This document shows, piece by piece, positions 55,734-63,981 of a stretch of 64,000 nucleotides of DNA (the stretch's first letter is position 1; each line of letters begins with the position of its first letter). Position numbers and translations under genes: made by a program. This DNA comes from Streptomyces sp. man185 (GTDB lineage: Bacteria; Actinomycetota; Actinomycetes; Streptomycetales; Streptomycetaceae), in assembly GCA_002551355.1 (NCBI GenBank), contig NTHE01000006.1:105408-169407 (forward strand). Reading direction: 5' to 3'. Under the pieces are notes generated by a model. That model had not been told where the DNA came from. It saw nothing but the letters and a program-made list of their open reading frames with translations, and ran no database searches.

Positions 55734-56582
55734 TCACCCCGTCGGGGACAGCGCCTCCGCGATCTCCTCGTGCAGCCCCAGCGGCAGCCGCGTCCCCCAG
55801 CGGTCCGCCGCCTCGGCCGCCAGCTCCCGGCTCCAGTGCCAGCTGTTCGCCGCCGCCGTGCGGAGCGCCTCCGGGAAGAGGGAGCCGGTCGTCGTGGCGT
55901 ACCGCTCGACGTCCGCGCCCGGCAGGTCCGCCTCCAGGGCCCGGCTCGGGGTGAGCCAGTGGGCGGTGGAGCCGCGCAGCAGGCGGCAGAGCTTGAGCTG
56001 GAGCGGGGCGATCACGGCGTGCAGCAGGTTGTGGGCGCGGGCGTGCTCTCCCCGGGCCTGGACGTGGGCCAGCATCAGGGTCCAGTTGGCCAGTTCGTCG
56101 GTGAGCTGCTGGGCGGTGGCCACCGGCTCCGGCGGGTTGAAGGCGGCCAGTTCGCGGGCGGCGGCGGTCAGGCGGCCGGTGCGGTCCAGGAGCACGGCCG
56201 CTTCGGGACGGGGGAAGTGGACCTGGTCGAGCCAGGTGGCGATCTCCGCGATGCCGGGGCCGGCCGGCTCGACGTGGAACTCGCCGCGCATCAGGTCGTC
56301 GAAGACCACGGCGAGGATGCCGTACATGTTGGTGTACGCCAGCTTCAGCGGAGCCAGCCGCTCCACGAACTCCCGCCCGTCGAAGGCGTCGGCGTCCTCC
56401 TCGCGTACGTACACGTAGGCATCCAGGTCCGAGTGGGCGTCGGCCTCGCCGAGCGTCCACGATCCGTAGAGGAGGACGCCCTCCACGCGGGGGTCGGCCT
56501 CGGCCGTCGCACGCAGCAGGGCGATGCGGCGGTTCAGGGCGTCGGCGGGCAGGGGCGTACGGGCAGGGCGTGCGTGCGGCAT
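55734..56582 (-). CDS. Nucleotidyltransferase, lincosamide nucleotidyltransferase (LnuF)-like
   Basis: A 282-residue protein with an N-terminal Pol-beta-type nucleotidyltransferase motif YGSWTLGEADAHSDLDAY (GS...D.D) and an all-helical C-terminal domain (LANWTLMLAHVQARGEHARA, NLLHAVIAPLQLKLCRLLRG). This arrangement and length resemble LinF/LnuF-type lincosamide nucleotidyltransferases, but many chromosomal homologues have no proven antibiotic substrate. ATG 56582 with GGGAG upstream. Confidence 0.7.
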   Translation of the reverse strand: MPHARPARTPLPADALNRRIALLRATAEADPRVEGVLLYGSWTLGEADAHSDLDAYVYVREEDADAFDGREFVERLAPLKLAYTNMYGILAVVFDDLMRGEFHVEPAGPGIAEIATWLDQVHFPRPEAAVLLDRTGRLTAAARELAAFNPPEPVATAQQLTDELANWTLMLAHVQARGEHARAHNLLHAVIAPLQLKLCRLLRGSTAHWLTPSRALEADLPGADVERYATTTGSLFPEALRTAAANSWHWSRELAAEAADRWGTRLPLGLHEEIAEALSPTG

Positions 56583-56720
56583 GGCCGGGTCTCCCGAGTG
56601 GGTGCGTGGGCATACGAGCGGGGCCCGGAGGTCGACGCCGGGCGGCTTCCGGGTCCCGCTGCGGGACCTCGTTCGTCGCTCAGGAAAAGCCCATGAGGGG
56701 CAGCCTGGGGGACGCCCCCG

Positions 56721-57308
56721 TCAGCCGTCGCGGCCGTTTTCCGGCGTGAAGACCAACGAGGTGAGCGACCGGAACGCCTCCTCCGGATCGCGGCCCTCCA
56801 TCGCGTCCGACAGATTGCCGCTGAGCAGCAGGGTCGCGAAGCCGTGTGCCAGCGACCACGCGGCCACCCCCGCGAGGCGGTCGTCCGCGCCCCGGCCGCC
56901 CGGCGGGAGGTCCGCGACGCCCGCGCGCAGCGCCTCGGTCGCCCGGGCGCGGGCGGCCAGCAGGTCCGGGTCGTCGGGGCGGTGCAGGTCCGGCTGGAAC
57001 ATCACCTGGAAGTGCGCGGGGTGCGTCTTTGCGAACCGTACGTACGCGACGCCCCGCTCCCGTAGATCCGGCGCTCCGGCCAGCGCGTCGGCGAACAGGG
57101 CGTACCCCTCGGCGGCCACGGCGGTCAGCAGGCCCGCGCGGTCCTTGAAGTGGTGCGCGGGCGCGGCGTGCGAGACACCGGCCCGCCGGGCCAGGTCGCG
57201 CAGGCTCAGAGCGGCAGGGCCTTCGGCGGCGATGACGTCGAGAGCGGCCGCCAGGATGGCCCGCCGCAGGTCGCCGTGGTGGTAGGTGCGCTCGCGTTCG
57301 CTGCTCAT
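56721..57308 (-). CDS. TetR-family regulator
   Basis: A 195-residue repressor with an N-terminal helix-turn-helix (YHHGDLRRAILAAALDVI, then SLRDLARRAGVSHAAPAHHF) and a WHG-type C-terminal domain (YVRFAKTHPAHFQVMFQPDL). ATG 57308 (MSSERERTYHHG). Two CTAGTCA-type palindromes lie upstream, between it and the divergent SCO6745-family gene, which it probably controls. Confidence 0.88.
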   Translation of the reverse strand: MSSERERTYHHGDLRRAILAAALDVIAAEGPAALSLRDLARRAGVSHAAPAHHFKDRAGLLTAVAAEGYALFADALAGAPDLRERGVAYVRFAKTHPAHFQVMFQPDLHRPDDPDLLAARARATEALRAGVADLPPGGRGADDRLAGVAAWSLAHGFATLLLSGNLSDAMEGRDPEEAFRSLTSLVFTPENGRDG

Positions 57309-57329
57309 GGGCAGCACCCTACCCGGCAT

Positions 57330-57391
57330 CTAGTCATTGACAAGTTCGGGTGGGGTGCGCATGCTGAAGATCCGATCTAGTCACTGGCTAG
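57330..57391. promoter_or_regulatory. Two TetR-type operators
   Basis: CTAGTCA-T-TGACAAG (57330-57344) and CTAGTCA-C-TGGCTAG (57377-57391), two 15-bp near-palindromes with centres 47 bp apart, in the 125-bp divergent region. Confidence 0.7.
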
Positions 57392-57433
57392 ATATGCGAT
57401 TCCCGTCCCGGAAGTCCGGGAGAGGTGGAGATC

Positions 57434-58339
57434 ATGACCGGAGAACCGTCCCGTGTGCGGCAGATGTGGCACCTCCTGGAGCCCTTGCACGCCGTTCTGT
57501 ACTACGCCCCCGAAGCATTCGAGGAAGCCGCCGCGCTGGGGTACGACGTCGGGGAGCGCTGGTCGAGCTACTTCGCCTGGCGCGCGGCTCCGCTGGGAGC
57601 GGCGGGCGCGGGGGAGGTGGTGCGGACGTTCCACAGCTTCGCCCCGGCGATGGTGGACGGATACGTTCCGGGCGTCTGGGCGACCGCCGCCCCGGACGCC
57701 GTGCTCGCGGCCCGGCTGCGGGCGGTCGACCGGGCCTACCGGGCGCTGTTCGGGGACCGGGTGGAGGGGCCGGAGTTCGCGGAGGCCGCCGCACTGGCCC
57801 GCCGTGCGGCGGAGGCGGCGGGCCCGGCGGCTTCCGGCGGCGTCGGGGGCGCCGAGGCCCCAGGGATCCCCAGCGGCCTCGGCCCCGCCAACTCCGCCCT
57901 GCCCTGGCCCGACGCCCCGCACCTGGCGCTCTGGCACGCGGCGACTGTCCTGCGCGAACACCGGGGCGACGGGCACGTCGCCGCCCTCGCCGAGGCCGGC
58001 CTCGACCCGGTCGAATCGCTGGTCTCCTTCGCGGCGGTCGGCGCGGCCGCCCCCGAGGTCTTCGCGAGCCGGGGGTGGGGCGCACCGGAGTGGGACGCGG
58101 CCGGGCGGCGGCTCCAGGAGCGCGGGCTGATCGTGGCGGACGGGGCCGCCACGAAGGCGGGACGCGAGCTGCGCGCGAAGGTGGAGCTGCGCACCGACGA
58201 GGAGGCCGCCGCACCGTGGCGGGAGCTGGGGGAGCCGGGACGTGAGCGGCTGGCGGACCTGCTGGGGGAGCCCTGGCTGGAGGTCATCGGCTCGGGGCTG
58301 CTGCCGTCCGAGAACACCCTCGGCATCGGCAAGGTGTGA
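57434..58339 (+). CDS. SCO6745-family protein
   Basis: A 301-residue protein of the actinobacterial SCO6745 family: WHLLEPLHAVLYYAPEAFEE at the start, FHSFAPAMVDGYVPGVW, LPWPDAPHLALWHAATVLRE and GDGHVAALAEAGLDPVESL. The N-terminal region resembles a helix-turn-helix and the conserved His/Trp residues suggest ligand binding, but function is unknown. ATG 57434 preferred over GTG 57425 (VEIM). It is divergent from a TetR gene with shared operators, so it is likely induced by that regulator's ligand. Confidence 0.8.
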   Translation: MTGEPSRVRQMWHLLEPLHAVLYYAPEAFEEAAALGYDVGERWSSYFAWRAAPLGAAGAGEVVRTFHSFAPAMVDGYVPGVWATAAPDAVLAARLRAVDRAYRALFGDRVEGPEFAEAAALARRAAEAAGPAASGGVGGAEAPGIPSGLGPANSALPWPDAPHLALWHAATVLREHRGDGHVAALAEAGLDPVESLVSFAAVGAAAPEVFASRGWGAPEWDAAGRRLQERGLIVADGAATKAGRELRAKVELRTDEEAAAPWRELGEPGRERLADLLGEPWLEVIGSGLLPSENTLGIGKV

Positions 58340-58387
58340 CCCGCGCCGGAAGGGCGCGCCCCCAGAGGGCGGGGGCTCAGGTGCGGT

Positions 58388-59380
58388 TCATCCGAGGTCG
58401 GGCTGTACGTCGACGGCGATCTTGCCGCGGGGGCGTCGGCGGCCCTCGCCGGCGGAGCCGCCCTCCAGCAGCGCGTGCGCCTGTGCGATGTCGGCCAGCG
58501 GTAGCACCGCGCCGATCTCCGGCCGGAGTTCGCCCTGGTCGACCAGGCGGTTGAGGGCCTCGAGCTTCGCGCGGCCGGGGCTGACGAAGAGGAAGTGGTA
58601 GGTCGCGTTCACGCCCCACGCGGCGAGCAGGTTCTGAGGTTCGGGGATGTCCACGATGGACACCACGCGGCCTCGGTCGGCGAGCACCTCCGGGCTGCGG
58701 CTGAGGGTGTCCCTGCCCACCGTGTCCAGCACGACATTCACCCCGCCCAGCTCACGGACCTGTGGGACGTAGTCACCGGCCGAGAAGTCGATCACGGTGT
58801 CGGCTCCCAGCCCGGTGACGAACTCGTGGTCCTTCGCCCGCGCGGTGGTCACCACCTCGGCTCCCAGCGCGTGGGCGACCTGGATGGCGGCCGAGCCGAC
58901 CCCGCCCGCGCCGCCGTGCACCAGGACCCGCTCCCCGGGCTTCACCCCGGCTCGTTCGACCAGTGCCTCCCACGCCGTCACGCCGACGAGCGCGAGACCG
59001 GCGGCCTCGACGTGCGACAGCCCCTCGGGCTTGCGGGCGACCAGGGCCTGGTCGACCACGTGGAACTCGGCGTAGGTCCCCAGCCCGGCGAACACCGGCG
59101 CCAGATACCAGACCTCGTCGCCCGGCCGGAAGTCGTCCGCCCCGGGGCCGGTCTCCACCACCACGCCGGACACGTCGTTGCCGATCACCGCCGGAAGCGG
59201 CACCTGGTCGCGGTAGTCGCCGCGCCGTGTCTGCAGGTCGAGAGGGTTCACGGACGTGGCCCGCACGCGCACCAGCACCTGGCCGGGTCCGGGAGCGGGT
59301 CTCGGCAGCTCTCGGGCGGCGAACGCGGTGTCCGCGTCACCGAAGTGGACGAGTTCCATCACACGCATCGAAGTCGACAT
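58388..59380 (-). CDS. Zinc-independent quinone oxidoreductase-like MDR dehydrogenase
   Basis: A 330-residue NADPH-dependent medium-chain reductase: RATSVNPLDLQTRRGDY, GNDVSGVVVETG, the nucleotide loop HGGAGGVGSAAIQVA and GADTVIDFS. No catalytic zinc ligands are visible, as in quinone oxidoreductases. ATG 59380 lies 6 bases after a -10-like TATTGT, so the mRNA is probably leaderless. Divergent from an ArsR gene that likely represses it. Confidence 0.88.
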   Translation of the reverse strand: MSTSMRVMELVHFGDADTAFAARELPRPAPGPGQVLVRVRATSVNPLDLQTRRGDYRDQVPLPAVIGNDVSGVVVETGPGADDFRPGDEVWYLAPVFAGLGTYAEFHVVDQALVARKPEGLSHVEAAGLALVGVTAWEALVERAGVKPGERVLVHGGAGGVGSAAIQVAHALGAEVVTTARAKDHEFVTGLGADTVIDFSAGDYVPQVRELGGVNVVLDTVGRDTLSRSPEVLADRGRVVSIVDIPEPQNLLAAWGVNATYHFLFVSPGRAKLEALNRLVDQGELRPEIGAVLPLADIAQAHALLEGGSAGEGRRRPRGKIAVDVQPDLG

Positions 59381-59386
59381 GCGACA

Positions 59387-59435
59387 ACAATAGATCGCCA
59401 TATCGCGAATCGACAATATGTTATTGCGTTACGAT
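59387..59435. promoter_or_regulatory. Overlapping divergent promoters with CAATA-TGT-TATTG palindrome
   Basis: Minus strand: -35 TTGTCG (59411-59416), 18-bp spacer, -10 TATTGT (59387-59392), then the oxidoreductase ATG after 6 bases. Plus strand: -10 TACGAT (59430-59435), then GTG 59442 after 6 bases. The 13-bp perfect palindrome CAATA-TGT-TATTG (59414-59426) overlaps the minus -35 and lies just before the plus -10, the expected place for the ArsR repressor. Confidence 0.6.
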
Positions 59436-59441
59436 CACCTC

Positions 59442-59750
59442 GTGTTCTCGGAGACTGAGTTGCTGGCTGTGTTCCGGGCCCTGTCCAACCCGGCCCGCCG
59501 CCAGATGCTGGTGTGGCTCAAGGAACCGATGAGCTTCCCGGGCCAGGAGCCCGGCGACGTCGCCATCGGCGTCTGCGTGTCCGACATCCAGCAGCGTGCG
59601 GGGCTGGGACAGTCGACCACCTCGCAGTACCTCGCGATCTTGCGGCAGGCAGGGCTGGTGGTCGCCACGCGGCGAGGCAAGTGGACCTACTACCGCCGCG
59701 ACGAGGCGAACATCGCCCGGCTCCTGGAGACCTTGCGCGACGTGTTCTAG
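59442..59750 (+). CDS. ArsR-family regulator, probably leaderless
   Basis: A 102-residue winged-helix regulator: LLAVFRALSNPARRQMLVWL, a Pro/Gly-rich loop with Cys (VAIGVCVSDIQQRAG), LGQSTTSQYLAILRQAGLV and RRGKWTYYRRDEANI. GTG 59442 is chosen because a -10-like TACGAT sits 6 bases before it and a palindrome lies between; ATG 59418 is an in-frame alternative but would overlap the palindrome and make codon 2 a rare TTA. It probably represses the divergent oxidoreductase. Confidence 0.8.
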   Translation: MFSETELLAVFRALSNPARRQMLVWLKEPMSFPGQEPGDVAIGVCVSDIQQRAGLGQSTTSQYLAILRQAGLVVATRRGKWTYYRRDEANIARLLETLRDVF

Positions 59751-59866
59751 ATCCCTCCTCCAGGTCCCTCGCCGTTCCGTTTCGGTCGCCGGCGGATCAA
59801 CTCGTCGTGGCCTGCCGCCCATAGGATTCCTCGCGTCCGGTCTCCTCACCGTCAGGACGGCTCCAC

Positions 59867-60652
59867 GTGATAGCTCCCCGTACGCACCGCGCGGCCCTGC
59901 CCCCCATCGCCGCCCTCGTCGCGATCGCTCTGGCGAGCGGCTGCGGCCCCGACGACCTCGCGGCCGACGGCGGTGGCACGAGCGGCGGGACCAACGGCGG
60001 CGCGCAGTCCGCCGAGGGCTTCGGCGCCGACCCGCTGGACAACCCGGACGGCACGAAGCCGGGCCTGGCCCCCCTCACCACTGACGCGGACCGGGCCGCC
60101 GCCCGGAAGCTCATCGAGAAGGTGGCCACCAAGGGGCGCGGCCCGAAGACCGGCTACGAGCGTGACAAGTTCGGCTACGCCTGGAAGGACGGCATCGACG
60201 GCATCCCGCTCGCCCGCAACGGCTGCGACACCCGCAACGACCTGCTCGCCCGCGACGGCAAGGACATCGAGCGCAAGGCGGGGTCCGACTGCGTCGTCAT
60301 GTCGATGACGCTCCAGGACCCCTACACCGGCGAGACCATCGACTGGCGCAAGCAGCAGGCCACCGAGGTGCAGATCGATCATGTGATGCCGCTGTCCTAC
60401 GACTGGCAGATGGGCGCCGCCCGCTGGAACGAGTCCAAGCGCGAGCAGATCGCCAACGACCCGCTCAACCTCATCCCGGTGGACGGCCCGGCCAACAGCG
60501 CCAAGCGGGACTCCGGCCCCGCCTCCTGGCTGCCGCCGTACAAGCCGATCCGCTGCTCCTACGCGGTGCGGTTCGCCCAGGTCTCGCTGAAGTACGAACT
60601 CCCGGTCACGACGGCCGACAAGAAGGCCATGCTCACCCAGTGCGGCGGCTGA
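59867..60652 (+). CDS. Secreted HNH-family (DUF1524) nuclease lipoprotein
   Basis: A 261-residue protein with a lipoprotein leader ending ALASGC (Cys about 28), a Gly/Ser linker, then a DUF1524/HNH nuclease domain: EVQIDHVMPLSYDWQMGA (catalytic DH), REQIANDPLNLIPVDGPANS and SWLPP. Family members are extracellular DNases/RNases common in actinobacteria. GTG 59867; no immunity gene is obvious next to it. It would be tethered outside the membrane, where it could degrade environmental DNA. Confidence 0.8.
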   Translation: MIAPRTHRAALPPIAALVAIALASGCGPDDLAADGGGTSGGTNGGAQSAEGFGADPLDNPDGTKPGLAPLTTDADRAAARKLIEKVATKGRGPKTGYERDKFGYAWKDGIDGIPLARNGCDTRNDLLARDGKDIERKAGSDCVVMSMTLQDPYTGETIDWRKQQATEVQIDHVMPLSYDWQMGAARWNESKREQIANDPLNLIPVDGPANSAKRDSGPASWLPPYKPIRCSYAVRFAQVSLKYELPVTTADKKAMLTQCGG

Positions 60653-60866
60653 TCGGACATCAGGCCTTCCCGCCGCGGATGACGTCGTACGGGCGGCCCA
60701 TCGCCATCATCAGCTGCATCGGCTCCGTGGCCGCCGCCGGGCACCGGATCGCGTGGGGCAGGATGCTCGCGTGCGGTTGCGCGGACCGCCGTCCCGCCGG
60801 AGCGTGCTGTGGCCCCGCGCCGATAATCGCTGGTCGGAGCGGCGCGGGCTGCCTAGGGTCGCGCCT

Positions 60867-61613
60867 ATGGAACTGACCATCACCACCCTCGCCGAACGCC
60901 CGGAGCTGGCCGACGCCCTGGACGCGATGCCGGACGACTGGCCGGAGTTCGTGCTGGAGGACATCGTCGGCTGGGCCAACTTCGCCCGGATCGCGGTCGA
61001 GTTCCCCCGGTACGTGCTGGTCGCCACCGACCCCGAGGGCGTCGTGGTCGCCCGCGCCTACAGCGTGCCCTTCGTCCTGGACGCCCCCGGGCGCGGTGGA
61101 CTGCCCGTCGGCGGCTGGGACCGGATGCTGCTGTGGGCCTTCGCCGACCTGCGGCGCGGCCGCACGCCCGACACGGTCGGCGCGATCGAGATCACCGTGG
61201 CCACCGGCCACCAGGGCAAGGGGATATCGGGCCGGATGCTCGCCGCGATGCGGGACAACGCGCGGCGACTCGGCTTCCGGGAGGTCGTCGCCCCGGTGCG
61301 GCCGAGCGGCAAGCACCTGAAGGCCGGCCTGCCGATGGAGGAGTACGTCCGGCTGACCCGCCCCGAGGACGGGCTGCCCGAGGACCCGTGGCTGCGGGTC
61401 CATGCCCGGGCGGGCGGGACGGTGGACTCGGTCGCCACCGTGTCGATGACCGTGAGCGGTTCGCTCGCGCAGTGGCGGGAGTGGACCGGGCTGCCGTTCG
61501 ACATGGACGGTCCGGTGGAGGTGCCGGGGGCGCTCGTCCCGGTGCACTGCGCGCTCGCCCACGGCTACGCGGTCTACGTCGAGCCCAACGTCTGGGTACG
61601 GCACCGGCTGTGA
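60867..61613 (+). CDS. GNAT-fold acetyltransferase-like protein
   Basis: A 248-residue protein with one recognisable GNAT acetyl-CoA loop (TVATGHQGKGISGRMLAAMR, about 112-131). N-terminal half begins MELTITTLAERPEL and the C-terminal half is family-specific. ATG 60867 with a weak ribosome site. The isochorismatase-like frame follows with a GTGA overlap. Between the HNH gene and this one (60653-60866), the minus strand ends a frame with ILPHAIRCPAAATEPMQL, which I cannot assign. Confidence 0.7.
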   Translation: MELTITTLAERPELADALDAMPDDWPEFVLEDIVGWANFARIAVEFPRYVLVATDPEGVVVARAYSVPFVLDAPGRGGLPVGGWDRMLLWAFADLRRGRTPDTVGAIEITVATGHQGKGISGRMLAAMRDNARRLGFREVVAPVRPSGKHLKAGLPMEEYVRLTRPEDGLPEDPWLRVHARAGGTVDSVATVSMTVSGSLAQWREWTGLPFDMDGPVEVPGALVPVHCALAHGYAVYVEPNVWVRHRL

Positions 61614-62202
61614 CGGCCGAGCCTGGTGAGAGGGCGGCCCCCGCGCTCCTCGTCATCGACATGCAGAGCGCCCTCGTCGCGCTCGCGCACCGCGCGTCCG
61701 CCACCGTCGCGGCCATCGCCGGTCTCCGGGCGCGGGCCAGGGCGGCCGGGGTGCCGGTCGTGTTCGCGCAGCAGCGGGACGAGGAGCTGGAGCCCGGCAC
61801 CGAGGGATGGCGGATCGTGCCCGAACTGGCCCCCGCCGCCGCCGACACGGTCGTGCCCAAGGCCGCCCCGGACAGCTTCCTCGGCACGGAACCGGACGCC
61901 GTCCTGCGCGCCCGTGGAGTCACCGAGGTCGTCGTCACCGGGTCCGCCACCGAGATCTGCGTCGAGTCCACCGCCCGGCAGGCGCTGAGCCGGGGGTACG
62001 ACGTGGTCCTCGTCGCGGACGGGCACACCACGTCCGTCCGGCCCGCCGCCTCCGCCCGTACGCCGCGCCGGAGGCATTCGTCGCGCACCACAACGAGATC
62101 TACCGCAACCTCCGCTTCCCGGGCTGCCGGGTGCGCGTCCTGCCGGCGGCCGAGGCGGACTTCGGCGGCGGCTCCGGGCACGGTCACGCGCAGGTGAGGT
62201 GA
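61610..62202 (+). pseudogene. Isochorismatase-family hydrolase with an apparent frameshift
   Basis: From GTG 61610 (GTGA overlap) the frame encodes an isochorismatase/nicotinamidase fold: ALLVIDMQSALVALAHR, VFAQQRDEELEPGTEGW and TEVVVTGSATEICVESTARQ with the catalytic Cys. After GHTTSVRP near 62040 the frame becomes Arg/Ser-rich nonsense, while the next frame continues correctly: RPYAAPEAFVAHHNEIYRN and LPAAEADFGGG, ending at 62202. A one- or two-base indel around 62040-62070 explains this: a real inactivating mutation or a sequencing error. Confidence 0.75.
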
Positions 62203-62209
62203 ACCACAA

Positions 62210-62225
62210 CGGTTGGGCACAACCG
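62210..62225. promoter_or_regulatory. Short perfect inverted repeat before the membrane-protein gene
   Basis: CGGTTG-GGCA-CAACCG, about 70 bp upstream of ATG 62296, followed by a TATACG sequence that could be part of a -10. Confidence 0.35.
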
Positions 62226-62295
62226 GGGACAGCCGGTCGGCGGAGGTGTATACGCTCACCCCACACGTCCGACATACGCGTCCCAGGAGCAGCAC

Positions 62296-62907
62296 ATGCA
62301 CGGCTACGGCCCTATGCCGCAGCAGCCGACGACATCCCGGCCGTCCTCGGGGACGCTCACGACGGTGCGCGTGATCCTCGTGGCGGTGACCGTGCTGAGC
62401 TGCGGCCTCCTGGGCTGGGCGGCGATGCTGCGGCTCGCCGTCGTCACCCGCAGGCCGCGCGACTGGTTCCTGCTGGTGGTCGTGATCGCCCTCAACGTCG
62501 GACTGTTCGCCTTCATCATGGCCACACCGGACGACCCGGATCAGATGTCGGACGCGGCGGCGCTGTTCATGATGCTCTGGATCCTCGCGCTGCTGGCCGG
62601 GGTGATCACCTATTACCTGTACGCGGAGATACGGCACTACAACGCCCTCGGCTCCCCGCCCCCGTACACCGTCCACGCCAGCGGGCACCCCGCCCCGCCG
62701 CTGCCGTACCAGCAGCACCAGCCTCAACAGCACCCGCAGCACCAGCCTCAACAGCACCCGCAGCCCAACCCGTACACCGCGCCGACCCCGCCGCCCACCC
62801 CCACGCCCGCGCCCCAGCGCCTCGACCAGGTCCGCGCCGAGCTGGACGAGCTGAGCGACTACCTCCGCAAGGAGAGCAAGGGGAACAGGGAGGGCGAAGG
62901 CCGGTGA
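62296..62907 (+). CDS. Small membrane protein with His/Gln/Pro-rich tail
   Basis: A 203-residue protein with three helices (about 22-44, 56-76 and 88-108), then a tail rich in Gln, His and Pro (about 120-180) containing an exact 24-bp tandem repeat at 62713-62760, and a short C-terminal coiled coil (QRLDQVRAELDELSDYLRK). No family recognised. ATG 62296 with AGGAG upstream. Its stop overlaps the kinase GTG, so it is co-expressed and may be a substrate or partner of that kinase. Confidence 0.65.
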   Translation: MHGYGPMPQQPTTSRPSSGTLTTVRVILVAVTVLSCGLLGWAAMLRLAVVTRRPRDWFLLVVVIALNVGLFAFIMATPDDPDQMSDAAALFMMLWILALLAGVITYYLYAEIRHYNALGSPPPYTVHASGHPAPPLPYQQHQPQQHPQHQPQQHPQPNPYTAPTPPPTPTPAPQRLDQVRAELDELSDYLRKESKGNREGEGR

Positions 62908-63981
62908 GCGGGCGGATCATCGCCGACCGGTACGAACTGGCGACCATCCTCGGCCAGGGCGGCATGGGCCAGGTGTGGACGGCGTACGACCGGCGCCTCG
63001 ACCGCCGCGTCGCCGTGAAACTGCTGCGCCCCGACCGGGTCGCCGGGCCCACCGGCAGCGACGCGGCCGACGAACTGCGCCGACGGTTCGTCCGCGAGTG
63101 CCGGGTCACCGCGCAGGTCGACCACCCGGGCCTGGTCACCGTCCACGACGCGGGCAGCGACGACGACGACCTCTACCTCGTCATGCAGTACGTCGAGGGC
63201 GCGGACCTCGCCGACCACCTGACCGAGCAGGACCCGTACCCCTGGCCCTGGGCCGTCGCCGTCGCCGCCCAGCTCTGCGCGGTCCTCTGCGCGGTGCACG
63301 CCGTGCCGATCGTCCACCGCGACCTCAAGCCCCGGAACGTCATGGTCCGCCCCGACGGCACCGTCACCGTCCTCGACCTCGGCGTCGCCTCCGTCCTCGA
63401 CACCGACACCACCCGCCTCACGCACACCGGTTCGCCCATCGGGTCCCCCGCCTACATGGCCCCCGAGCAGGCGATGGGCGGCGCGGTCGGGCCGTACACC
63501 GACCTGTACGCCCTCGGGGTCCTCCTGCACGAACTCCTCAGCGGAGACGTGCCGTTCGCCGGGTCCACCGCACTCGGCGTCCTGCACCGACATCTCTACG
63601 AGGCCCCGGTCCCGGTCCGGCAGGCCCGCCCCGAGGTCCCCGCCGCCCTGGAGGCCCTCGTACTGCGGCTGCTCGCCAAGGACCCGCAGGACCGGCCCGC
63701 CTCCGCGCAGGAGGTGTACGAGGACCTCGCCCCGCTGCTGCCGAAGCACGGGACCCCCGCCGGGCCGCTCGACCCGACCCGCCCGTTCCTGCGGCCGCAC
63801 GCCCCCTGGCCGGACCGGGCCGCCACCCCGGCCCCGGTGCCAGCCCCCGCCACGTTCGCCGCGCCGCCGGCCACCTTCGCCACGACCCCGCCCTCCCTCG
63901 GCGCCCCGCCGTCCTTCACCCCGCCGCCGGCCGCCCTCCCGTCCCCCACCCGGGCCACCCCCGCCCGCCCCACCACCCCGC
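62904..63981 (+). CDS. Ser/Thr protein kinase (PknB-type), 3-prime end missing
   Basis: At least 359 residues. Kinase core: GQGGMGQV (about 18-25), ATP-binding Lys39 in VAVKLL, catalytic HRDLKPRN (His138-Arg-Asp140), DLG in place of DFG, GSPAYMAPEQA, and DLYALGVLLHELLSG. A Pro/Ala/Thr-rich juxtamembrane region follows and is cut by the end of the genomic sequence at 63981. GTG 62904 overlaps the preceding stop (GTGA). A membrane helix and sensor domain may lie beyond the break. Confidence 0.92.

Noticed and set aside
60660..60866. Minus-strand C-terminal-looking peptide upstream of the GNAT gene
   Set aside because: It has reasonable codon use but no start, no recognised family and continues antisense to the GNAT gene; too weak to list as a gene.
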